Assembly (NCBI GenBank): GCA_006226685.1
Contig: SBGG01000032.1
Location: 1-46,317 of the forward strand
DNA: 46,317 nt
Direction: 5' to 3'
From: Sphingomonadales bacterium
Lineage (GTDB): Bacteria > Pseudomonadota > Alphaproteobacteria > Sphingomonadales > Sphingomonadaceae
The position numbers and the translations under genes were made by a program. A model generated the notes under the pieces. That model was not told the DNA's origin. It ran no database searches and saw nothing but the letters and a program-made list of their open reading frames with translations. Position 1 is the first letter of the stretch. The number at the start of each line of letters is the position of its first letter. Shown here in pieces: positions 33,187-40,091 of the stretch.

Positions 33187-34389
33187 ATGATAGAAATGTC
33201 CGGTGGCGCGCGCAGGCCGGTTCTGATCCTCAGCGTCGCCCAGGCACTTTATCTTTCGACGCTCTCGGTGATCTTCACTTTTTCGGGGCTCGTTGGGGCG
33301 GCGCTTGCGCCGATCCCGAGCCTCGCGACGCTCCCCCTCGCACTAAGCACCGTCGTCACCGCCGTCACGACCATTCCGGTTTCGATGCTGATGGCGCGGA
33401 TCGGGCGCCGCGCCGGCTTCCAGCTCGGCGCTTTCGTCGGCGCCGCGGGCGCCAGCCTCGCGGCTTGGGGAATCGCCAGAGGGGACTTCGCGCTGTTCTG
33501 CTTCGGCAACGCACTGATCGGCGTCTTCCAGGCGTCCGCCATGTATTACCGCTTCGCCGCCGCCGACCTCGCCGCGCCGGCGTTCCGCCCGAAGGCCGTA
33601 TCATGGGTCCTGGCGGGCGGAGTGGCCGCCGCGGTCATCGGCCCCGAGGTAGCAGCGCGAACGCGCGCGCTTGTTCCGGCGGCCGAATATATGGGGGCCT
33701 TTCTCGCTGCCGCGCTGCTCGCTCTCTTCTCTATCGCCGTGCTTGCAGCTTTGCGCGCGACGCCGCCCGCGATCGCGGCGGAGGCAGACGCGCGCGGACG
33801 CCCGCTGCTGGCGATCATGCGCCAGCCGGTGTTCGTCGTCGCGGCGCTCAATGCCGCCGCCGCCTATATCGTGATGAGCTTCGTGATGACCGCCTCGCCG
33901 CTCGCGGTGGTCGCCGCTGGCCACGAGGTCGATGCCGCGGCCAGCGTCACGCGCTGGCATCTCGTCGGTATGTTCGCGCCGTCCTTCTTCACCGGCGGGC
34001 TCATCGCCCGCTTCGGGGTGCTGCGTATCCTCGTCGCAGGCGCACTCCTCTTGTCGGTAAGCCTTGCTATCGCGCTCAGCGGGTCGGCGCTATTGGCCTT
34101 CCAGGCCTCGCTGCTTCTCCTCGGTGTCGGCTGGAACTTCCTGTTTATCGGCGGCACGACCCTTCTCACCGAAGCCTATGAACCGGCGGAGCGCGCCAGA
34201 ACCCAGGCCGCCAACGAGTTTCTCGTGTTCGGCACCACGGCGCTCGCGACGCTCGCGGCCGGCACGATACAGACCGGTCAAGGCTGGGCGACGGTCAACA
34301 TCGCCGCATTCCCGGCGCTGCTGGTCGCGGGACTTGCGACAGCCTGGTTCGCGGTGCGGCGCTCGCGACCGGAGATCGCGGCCAGGTGA
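33187..34389 (+). CDS. CcoA-like MFS copper transporter
   Basis: A 400-residue major facilitator with about 12 membrane helices. It has MSFVM (M230-x3-M234) in helix 7 and HLVGM (H258-x3-M262) in a WHLVGMFAPSFFTGGLI context in helix 8. From memory, the copper importer CcoA of Rhodobacter capsulatus needs M233-x3-M237 and H261-x3-M265, i.e. the same motifs with the same 28-residue spacing. I therefore call it a CcoA-like copper carrier that brings copper into the cytosol, there for cytochrome c oxidase assembly. Placement in a copper-induced resistance island is unexpected for an importer. Starts at GTG 33175 (overlapping the previous stop), ATG 33187 and ATG 33196 are possible; ATG 33187 is used. 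It ends the glutaredoxin operon. Confidence 0.8.
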   Translation: MIEMSGGARRPVLILSVAQALYLSTLSVIFTFSGLVGAALAPIPSLATLPLALSTVVTAVTTIPVSMLMARIGRRAGFQLGAFVGAAGASLAAWGIARGDFALFCFGNALIGVFQASAMYYRFAAADLAAPAFRPKAVSWVLAGGVAAAVIGPEVAARTRALVPAAEYMGAFLAAALLALFSIAVLAALRATPPAIAAEADARGRPLLAIMRQPVFVVAALNAAAAYIVMSFVMTASPLAVVAAGHEVDAAASVTRWHLVGMFAPSFFTGGLIARFGVLRILVAGALLLSVSLAIALSGSALLAFQASLLLLGVGWNFLFIGGTTLLTEAYEPAERARTQAANEFLVFGTTALATLAAGTIQTGQGWATVNIAAFPALLVAGLATAWFAVRRSRPEIAAR

Positions 34390-34952
34390 CGGTATCGGGA
34401 CCGGCACCGCTGAGGCCGGGATCGGAGCCATATCCGAAGATTTCATGCCGGCGCCGGGGATCCGCCAACAATCGCAAATGGTCCGCATTGCGGCGGGTCT
34501 GCGGCGAACAGGTCCAAATATTCGAGAGGCTCCGCGTCCCAAGGCCAAAAAGTCCCACATATGCCGCGATGCCGAGGCAGGGAAATATACCATCAGATGA
34601 AGCGGGCGAAGCCGATCGCAAGTGGCCGGCAACTTTCGGACCGGCGCCCATATTTGAACCTTGTCGACAGCCCGGCAGCATCGCAGGCTGATCGCGCCCC
34701 GACCGGCCGGCGTCGCAGATCATGTGCTTTTATCCGATGGCGTCGAATGCGCGATGCGGTCACGGGTTTCGGGACGGGCAAGACCAAAGCATTTCGGCCG
34801 GGAAGCCGGATGAAGCGCGCCCCGGCTCCATGATTGGATACCGAAGCGCACCCATGGCCGGGCGTCGGTGTTCACCGACGTTCGGGCACTTGACCGACCC
34901 GCTCAGGGGGGCTGAGGGAGGGGTAACGGGTCGGCGAGATGTGGCAGGCGGC
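34390..34952. other. Gap without recognisable gene
   Basis: About 560 bp between convergent units. Short frames on both strands are unconvincing. A TTGACC at 34890 is not followed by the GG-AA-CC block of the CueR-type promoters. The stretch around 34900-34920 is G-rich. Nothing else is recognised. Confidence 0.4.
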
Positions 34953-35246
34953 CTAGCGGTTCAGCCACCGCTGCATTTGTTCGATTTCATTCTCCTGGGC
35001 GGCGATGATCGCTTCGGCCAGCTGGCGCACCTCGGGGTCGGCTCCATGTTTCAAGACGACCTGCGCCATCTCGATGGCGCCCTGGTGATGCGGAATCATC
35101 CCGCGAAGAAAATCGAAATCGGCATCGCCGCTGAACTTGATCGTCATGGCGGCGTGCATCCGGTCATTCGCTTCCTGATAGGCGCGAATGACCGGGTTTC
35201 CGGAAGGGGGCGATCGCATGTGGCCGCGATGCTGGTCATGTTCCAT
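34953..35246 (-). CDS. DUF305 protein, cytoplasmic form
   Basis: A 97-residue DUF305-family protein. The hallmark is [20 protein letters not shown] (about 46-65), where two histidines and methionines sit on a helix. The family has a ferritin-like four-helix fold and is very frequent in copper and silver islands; a metal-binding or storage role is supposed but not proven. Most members are exported, while this one has no signal peptide: the N-terminus is [16 protein letters not shown], which adds His and Met. ATG 35246 is chosen; the ribosome site AGGAG is 12 bases upstream. It follows the HMA chaperone gene by 19 bp and shares its CueR-type promoter. Confidence 0.82.
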   Translation of the reverse strand: MEHDQHRGHMRSPPSGNPVIRAYQEANDRMHAAMTIKFSGDADFDFLRGMIPHHQGAIEMAQVVLKHGADPEVRQLAEAIIAAQENEIEQMQRWLNR

Positions 35247-35265
35247 GCGCTTCACTTCTCCTGTT

Positions 35266-35460
35266 TCAGATCGCGGTGGCGGGATAGCCGTCGTCGGTGA
35301 GTGCCTCCTCGATTTCCTGCTGGCTGGCGGAGGTAGTGACGGTGATTGTGCGGGCGACGGTATCGGCCTCGACCACGGCGCCGGGATCGACCTTGGCGAT
35401 AGCGTCGGTGACGTGCGGCACACAGGAACCGCACGTCATATCGGGTACAAGGAATTGCAT
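35266..35460 (-). CDS. HMA-domain copper chaperone (CopZ-like), minus strand
   Basis: A 64-residue heavy-metal-associated domain protein: the metal motif MTCGSC is near the N-terminus ([20 protein letters not shown]), followed by [17 protein letters not shown] and a GYPATAI end. It binds Cu(I) through the two cysteines in the cytosol and hands it to CopA. Length is typical of CopZ. ATG 35460 has AAGGAG seven bases upstream; an ATG at 35511 would add a stretch without homology and lies inside the promoter. It is divergent from a second HMA gene at 35623, and each has its own CueR-type promoter. Confidence 0.9.
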   Translation of the reverse strand: MQFLVPDMTCGSCVPHVTDAIAKVDPGAVVEADTVARTITVTTSASQQEIEEALTDDGYPATAI

Positions 35461-35494
35461 GGGATTCTCCTTTGTTCTCGGGTTCCTGCCGATG

Positions 35495-35525
35495 GAGATG
35501 GGGTTTGCCATCGTGGGCAGGTCAA
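35495..35525 (-). promoter_or_regulatory. CueR-type promoter of the minus-strand HMA/DUF305 unit
   Basis: Read on the minus strand: TTGACC (35525-35520), then TGCCCACGATGGCAAACC and CCATCTC, 65 bp upstream of the HMA ATG. The block CACGATGGCAAACCCCA is shared with the divergent promoter at 35563. Confidence 0.75.
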
Positions 35526-35562
35526 GCGTCGTTCGTGAAAAAATAATTTCGCCCTGCGGTCC

Positions 35563-35593
35563 TTGACCTTGTCACGATGGCAAACCCCACATC
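35563..35593 (+). promoter_or_regulatory. CueR-type promoter of the plus-strand HMA unit
   Basis: TTGACC (35563-35568), then TTGTCACGATGGCAAACC and CCACATC, 60 bp upstream of the HMA ATG at 35623. It is back-to-back with the minus-strand site, 38 bp between their TTGACC elements. Confidence 0.75.
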
Positions 35594-35622
35594 GCCTGAA
35601 GATCGCATCACCAGGAGATTTT

Positions 35623-35850
35623 ATGCGCCGTTTCTATATCCCCGATATGACCTGCGGCGGCTGCGCCAGGTCGGTCACCAGGGCGCTGCAAAGCGTCGAC
35701 CCGCAGGCCCGCATCGAAACCGACCCGCCCGCGCGCGAGGTTCGGGTCGAGAGCGTGGCGGACGAAGCCGCATTCCTCGCGGCGCTCAGCGAAGCAGGCT
35801 ATCCGGCCGGGACACGTCCCGCAGCCGCAGCCATCCGATCGGGAGATTAG
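35623..35850 (+). CDS. HMA-domain copper chaperone (CopZ-like), plus strand
   Basis: A 75-residue heavy-metal-associated domain protein with MTCGGC near the N-terminus (MRRFYIPDMTCGGCARSVTR) and the usual beta-alpha-beta-beta-alpha-beta pattern, including AREVRVESVADEAAFLAALS and the GYPAG end. It should bind Cu(I) in the cytosol. It differs clearly from the minus-strand HMA protein, so this is an older pair and not a recent duplication. ATG 35623 has AGGAG six bases upstream. The exported His-rich protein begins 3 bp after its stop, so the two form one copper-induced operon. Confidence 0.9.
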   Translation: MRRFYIPDMTCGGCARSVTRALQSVDPQARIETDPPAREVRVESVADEAAFLAALSEAGYPAGTRPAAAAIRSGD

Positions 35851-35853
35851 ATC

Positions 35854-36732
35854 ATGGATGTCAGACATTTTTTCATGGCCGGCGCGGCGGCGCTGGCGGT
35901 GACGGGCATGGCGGCACGACCGTCCTTCGCGGCGGAGGCTCCCCTGAGCGGCGCCTTTGCTCTTCCCGGCATCACGGAGAAAGTGACCGCCGAACTCACT
36001 GTCCGGGAGACCGGGCCGCTTGCGCGCGAGCTGGTGATCGCTTTTACCGACAAGATGACGGGGCAGCCCGTCACCCAGTTCGACGAGGAACTGGCGCGGG
36101 AACTCCACTTGCTGGCGACCGACAGCGCCTTCTCGACCTTCGTGCACGAGCATCCGGAGAAACCCGGGCCGGACGGGCGCTTCCGGATCGAGGTGCGTTT
36201 CCCCAAGGCCGGGCTCTATCATGTGTACGCCGATGTCATGCCGAAGGGGCTCGGCCAGCAGGTCGTCCGCTTCGACGTGCCGGTCGATGTTGAAAAGACC
36301 CCGGTCGCGCAGCAATCGCCGCCGGTCGCCGCCGCAGAGGGATCCGACGGCCCCTATTCGATCGAGCTCGACGCCGCGGCGCTCCGGGCCGGCGCCGAAA
36401 ACATGATCGCCTTGACGATTTTGAAGGATGGCAGGCCCGCGACCGATCTCGGGCTCTATCTCGGCGTGCCCGCGCATGCGGTCTTCGTGAGCACCGACGA
36501 TCTCGGCTATGTTCACGCGCACGCCATGGCGGATGCTCCGAAAGGCGGCCATCATGCACATGGGCAGCACGCGCATGGATCCCATGCCGATCCAGGGGCG
36601 GCCATCCCGGCCAAGCTGATGCTTCACGCAGCGCCGCCACGCGCGGGCCGTTATGCACTGTGGATCCAGTTCATGGGTGGCGGCGAGGTGCGGACGGTGC
36701 CCTTCGTCGTCACCGTTCCGCCGGCGCCGTGA
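35854..36732 (+). CDS. Exported His-rich metal-associated protein
   Basis: A 292-residue exported protein. The signal peptide is MDVRHFFMAGAAALAVTGMA to residue 26 (ARPSFA), then the mature region. Domain one contains ELHLLATDSAFSTFVHEHPE and GRFRIEVRFPKAGLYHVYAD, an Ig-like beta sandwich with conserved histidines that occurs in proteins of metal-resistance clusters. Domain two repeats the pattern: LGLYLGVPAHAVFVSTDDLG, then YVHAHAM, and GRYALWIQFMGGGEVRTVPF. Between them is a His-rich loop (GGHHAHGQHAHGSHADPG, about 230-248), which suits copper or zinc binding in the periplasm. It follows the plus-strand HMA gene by 3 bp. I do not know a characterised homologue; periplasmic metal sequestration is inferred. 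Confidence 0.75.
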   Translation: MDVRHFFMAGAAALAVTGMAARPSFAAEAPLSGAFALPGITEKVTAELTVRETGPLARELVIAFTDKMTGQPVTQFDEELARELHLLATDSAFSTFVHEHPEKPGPDGRFRIEVRFPKAGLYHVYADVMPKGLGQQVVRFDVPVDVEKTPVAQQSPPVAAAEGSDGPYSIELDAAALRAGAENMIALTILKDGRPATDLGLYLGVPAHAVFVSTDDLGYVHAHAMADAPKGGHHAHGQHAHGSHADPGAAIPAKLMLHAAPPRAGRYALWIQFMGGGEVRTVPFVVTVPPAP

Positions 36733-36964
36733 CCGCGCCGGGGCACGCCGTTGCAACCGCGCCCCTTTCTCGAACTTCTAATGCAAGCCACACGAATTCG
36801 ATATCGCCCGGTCTCTTCGCGGACAGGGTCGGGCATATCGCGCGTACAGTTGATCGCGGCCGGCCATAGTAGATCGGAAGTGCGGACATCCGTGCCAAAG
36901 CGCCAGCTGCGTAACAGGCGCCGCCGACCTTGGGATCAAACCCGGCTCCGCCGAACCGAAACCG

Positions 36965-37975
36965 ATGGAACGAACCATGCCAAATCCACGCTCATCCCAC
37001 GATCGACATGGCTATGATCACCACCACGTGGGCGGACATGACCATGATCACTCGCATCTTCCGGTGGTTACGGAGGATAACGAACGCAAGATTCTCCTTT
37101 CCTTCCTGATCATCTTCGCCTTCATGTTCGTCGAAGCTGTCGGCGGATATCTCTCGGGCTCGCTCGCGCTTCTGGCCGATGCCGGACATATGCTGACCGA
37201 CGCCATCGCGCTCGGCCTCGCTTACGCCGCCTTCCGTCTCGGAAGGCGGGCTGCCGACGGGCAGCGCAGCTTTGGCTACGCCCGGTTCGAGGTGATCGCC
37301 GGGTTCGTCAATGCCCTCACTTTGTTCGGCATTGTCGCGTGGGTTCTCTACGAAGCGGTCGAGCGTTTCCAGAATCCGGGACCGGTTCTGGCCGGCTCGA
37401 TGTTCGTGGTCGCCCTCACGGGCATGCTCGTGAACCTTTTCGTCCTCTGGTTTCTCACCCGCGGCGATTCAGACCATGTCAATGTCAAGGGTGCGGTGCT
37501 GCACGTGATGGGCGACCTGCTCGGCTCCGTCGGCGCCATCGTGGCCGCAGGCGCGATCTGGTTCACGGGCTGGACCCCGATCGACCCTATTCTCTCGGTG
37601 CTCGTGTCGCTGCTGATCCTGCGCAGCGCGTGGAGCCTGCTCAAGAACACATTGCATATCCTGCTCGAAGGCGCGCCCGCCAACGCCAGCAGTTCCGAAA
37701 TATCCGAACATCTTCGTGCGGCCGTCCCGGGCCTGCAGAATGCCAGCCATATCCATATCTGGTCGTTGACGTCGGGGCGCGTGCTGGCGACGCTCCAGGT
37801 GCAGCCGGCGGACGGAGCCGATATCCGCCATGTGATTGGCCAGGTCGAGCACGAACTGAAGACGAAATTCCAGATCGAGCACCCGACAATCGGGATCGAC
37901 TGGGACGGAAATGCCGGTTGCAGCCTCGACGCGCCCGGCCAGGCAATGGCGGCTCATACAGGCCACGCGCACTAG
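36965..37975 (+). CDS. czcD: Cation diffusion facilitator (CzcD-like zinc/cadmium/cobalt exporter)
   Basis: A 336-residue CDF transporter with six membrane helices that exchanges cytosolic divalent cations for protons. Helix 2 and helix 5 hold the metal site: HMLTD (ADAGHMLTDAIALGLAYA) and HVMGD (GAVLHVMGDLLGSVGA). This HxxxD/HxxxD set fits zinc-type members. The N-terminus is His-rich (HDRHGYDHHHVGG, HDHDHSH), and the C-terminal cytoplasmic domain has HIHIWSLTSGRVLATLQV. ATG 36965 is used, ATG 36977 is possible; no good ribosome site is seen. No CueR-type site precedes it, so it is probably controlled separately from the copper genes in the 230-bp upstream gap. Confidence 0.93.
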   Translation: MERTMPNPRSSHDRHGYDHHHVGGHDHDHSHLPVVTEDNERKILLSFLIIFAFMFVEAVGGYLSGSLALLADAGHMLTDAIALGLAYAAFRLGRRAADGQRSFGYARFEVIAGFVNALTLFGIVAWVLYEAVERFQNPGPVLAGSMFVVALTGMLVNLFVLWFLTRGDSDHVNVKGAVLHVMGDLLGSVGAIVAAGAIWFTGWTPIDPILSVLVSLLILRSAWSLLKNTLHILLEGAPANASSSEISEHLRAAVPGLQNASHIHIWSLTSGRVLATLQVQPADGADIRHVIGQVEHELKTKFQIEHPTIGIDWDGNAGCSLDAPGQAMAAHTGHAH

Positions 37976-38362
37976 CCGGCTGCGCGTCATGGCTCGACCC
38001 TCGTCGATGAATGGTGGAGGTCGAACGAAAAGCCCCCGTTCGCTCCGAAAAGGATCTCCTGCCGGAGACCTTCGCTTGCGGGATACCTACAGGATCAGAG
38101 CCGCGCGCGGGAGTCGCGTTCCTGTCTTTTCCATCCGTTCGATCCTGTTGAACGGGCTGTCGTCCCAAAACGCAGAAACCCGCAGTCTGGGCGCTTGAAG
38201 CCATCCGCCCCCGAATCGCTGGGCGGGGGCATCCATCATTGGCCGAGTATGACGGGAGCACCTGATTGCCGAAAACAGCGCCGATTCCCAGCCGTCCCCG
38301 CGAAACCCGCGTCCTCCATATGCCGCGCCAGCGGAGGCATGGCCCCCGCTGACGTGAGGCTT
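37976..38362. other. Gap between convergent genes with hairpins
   Basis: No gene is supported. GCCCCCG (38207-38213) can pair with CGGGGGC (38224-38230), and CAGCGG/CCGCTG near 38329-38350 forms a further hairpin just after the DHA2 transporter stop. These could end the two convergent messages, though neither has a good T-run. Long antisense frames here run through real genes and are not credible. Confidence 0.4.
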
Positions 38363-39781
38363 TCAGCCGACCGGTACATCCTTTTGCGGCCCGGAGGTTC
38401 CAACGAACAGCAGCGCCGCGAGCGCGGCAACACCGGCGGCGACCCCCGCTCCCAGGAAGGCGGTCTGGAAACCGGCCAGCATGGTTTCGGCGGTCTGGCC
38501 GGTGCCTTCGCCGGAACCGGAGGTCGAGAGCGCAACCATGATGGCGAGGCCGATGGCGGAGCCGATCTGGTAGGTCGTGTTGATCAGCCCTGATGCCAGG
38601 CCTGTCTCCTCGGGCCTCGCGCCGGCCATGCCCGTCATCGTCGTCGGAATATAGGCCAGGGCCATGCCGAAGGCGGCGAGGAGAGAAGCCGGCAGAACGT
38701 CCATCAAGAAAGTTCCGTCCGGCGGCAGGTTCGCGAACATCCAGAGCGCGCCGCCCATGAGCAGCAGCCCGAGCACAAGATTGGGCTTGGCGCCAAACCG
38801 TCCGATCAACCTGCCCGAAAGGCCGACCATCACGACCATGATCGTCACGGTCATCGGTAAAAGCGCGAGGCCGCTGGCGAGCGCCGAGAGGCCGAGGATC
38901 TGCTGGAGATAGAGGTTCAGGAAGAACCAAAGCGGGATCCAGGCGGCCCCGAGCAAAGCCATCACGAGATTGCCCGCCGCGAGGTTCGGCGCCTTGAAAA
39001 TGCCGAGGGGAAGAAGCGGCTCGCGCCGCGCGAACTGGGCAATCAGGAAGATTGCGAAAAGAATTCCCGAAACCACCAGTATCGACAATGTCTGCGAAGG
39101 GTCGGAGCCGGCTGATTCGATCGAGACGATGGCATAGACGAGACTGACAAGCGCACCTGTGACGCTGATCGCCCCGAACCAGTCGATGCCGCCGCTGCTG
39201 CGCGGTGACTTGCCGAGCACGGCCGGAACGAGCGCCAGCACGAGAAGGCCGAGCGGCACGTTGATCAGGAAGGTCCAGTTCCAGCTCATCCATTCGGTAA
39301 TGACGCCGCCCAGAAACACGCCGGCCGAGCCGCCCGCCGCGGCAGCGGCGCCCCAGAAACCGAACGCCTTGCCGAGTTCGGCACCATCATGCCCGAAAAG
39401 GCGCATGAGGATGGTGAGGGCGGATGGCGCGATCAGCGCGGCGCCCACGCCCTGCAAAGCCCGTCCGGCAAGCAGCATCTCCTGGCTTGGCGCCAGCCCT
39501 GCCAGCAGCGACGCCAAGGTGAGTATGGCAAATCCGCCCGCAAAGATGCGGCGGGCGCCGAGCAGATCGCCCAGCCGTCCGCCGAGGAGCAGCAAGCCGC
39601 CAAAGGCGATGACATAGGCATTGAAGATCCAGCTCAGCCCGCCCGCGCTGAAGCCGAGGTCGGCCTGCATGGCGGGCAAGGCCACGCCGATGATCGATGT
39701 ATCGAGGATCACGATGAACTGGGCGGCGCAAAGCAGCGCGAGAGCGGCCCATCTCTTCGGATCGGGTATGAAGTCCTGCAT
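38363..39781 (-). CDS. DHA2-family (EmrB/QacA) MFS efflux transporter
   Basis: A 472-residue major facilitator with about 14 membrane helices, the DHA2 type. The N-terminal FIVILDTSIIGVALPAMQAD (about 22-41) with the conserved aspartate D27, the loop motif GGRLGDLLGARRIFA, and motif C region AAAGGSAGVFLGGVITEWMS with NWTFLINVPLG are diagnostic of drug:proton antiporters. The natural substrate is unknown. There is no EmrA-type adaptor next to it, so it may work alone. A CueR-type promoter lies 76 bp upstream, which makes copper induction likely and is unusual for this family. ATG 39781. Confidence 0.9.
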   Translation of the reverse strand: MQDFIPDPKRWAALALLCAAQFIVILDTSIIGVALPAMQADLGFSAGGLSWIFNAYVIAFGGLLLLGGRLGDLLGARRIFAGGFAILTLASLLAGLAPSQEMLLAGRALQGVGAALIAPSALTILMRLFGHDGAELGKAFGFWGAAAAAGGSAGVFLGGVITEWMSWNWTFLINVPLGLLVLALVPAVLGKSPRSSGGIDWFGAISVTGALVSLVYAIVSIESAGSDPSQTLSILVVSGILFAIFLIAQFARREPLLPLGIFKAPNLAAGNLVMALLGAAWIPLWFFLNLYLQQILGLSALASGLALLPMTVTIMVVMVGLSGRLIGRFGAKPNLVLGLLLMGGALWMFANLPPDGTFLMDVLPASLLAAFGMALAYIPTTMTGMAGARPEETGLASGLINTTYQIGSAIGLAIMVALSTSGSGEGTGQTAETMLAGFQTAFLGAGVAAGVAALAALLFVGTSGPQKDVPVG

Positions 39782-39826
39782 TGGAATTCCCCAAGATCAG
39801 TTTCCCGCTTATTGCGATTGATGCCG

Positions 39827-39857
39827 GGGGTCGGGCTTCCAACGCTGGCATGGTCAA
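39827..39857 (-). promoter_or_regulatory. CueR-type promoter of the DHA2 transporter
   Basis: Read on the minus strand: TTGACC (39857-39852), then ATGCCAGCGTTGGAAGCC and CGACCCC. The GCGTTGGAAGCC block matches the glutaredoxin promoter at the same spacing. 76 bp upstream of the ATG. Confidence 0.65.
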
Positions 39858-40004
39858 TAGCCAAAAGCCTAATTTCGTCTCGATCGATCGAGGTATGCGC
39901 CTGAGGGGCCGTAGCGAGGTCGAGCGCGGAAATTCGCGGCGGCGGACGCCGTGTGGAAATTCGCCGCGCGCGCCTCCCTGTTCAAACTACCGGCGAAAAA
40001 GCCC

Positions 40005-40035
40005 TTGACCCTCCAACGATGGAAAACCGCAACCC
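40005..40035 (+). promoter_or_regulatory. CueR-type promoter of the RND operon
   Basis: TTGACC (40005-40010), then CTCCAACGATGGAAAACC and GCAACCC, 87 bp upstream of the adaptor ATG. The CGATGG-AAACC block is shared with the two HMA promoters. Confidence 0.7.
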
Positions 40036-40091
40036 CCGAGTTTGAACGCCCCCATCCATTCGGATCAGCGGGCGCTGATTCGGAGGTTGAG

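Noticed and set aside
34888..34920. Further TTGACC as a seventh CueR-type promoter
   Set aside because: The GG-AA-CC block at the required spacing is absent and no gene starts downstream on that strand.
36733..36964. CueR-type promoter before czcD
   Set aside because: GACCTTGGGATCAAACC near 36927-36943 recalls the motif but the spacing is about four bases short and TTGACC is missing.
37641..39293. 550-residue minus-strand open frame across czcD, the gap and the DHA2 gene
   Set aside because: It is antisense to czcD and out of frame with the DHA2 transporter, with no family resemblance.
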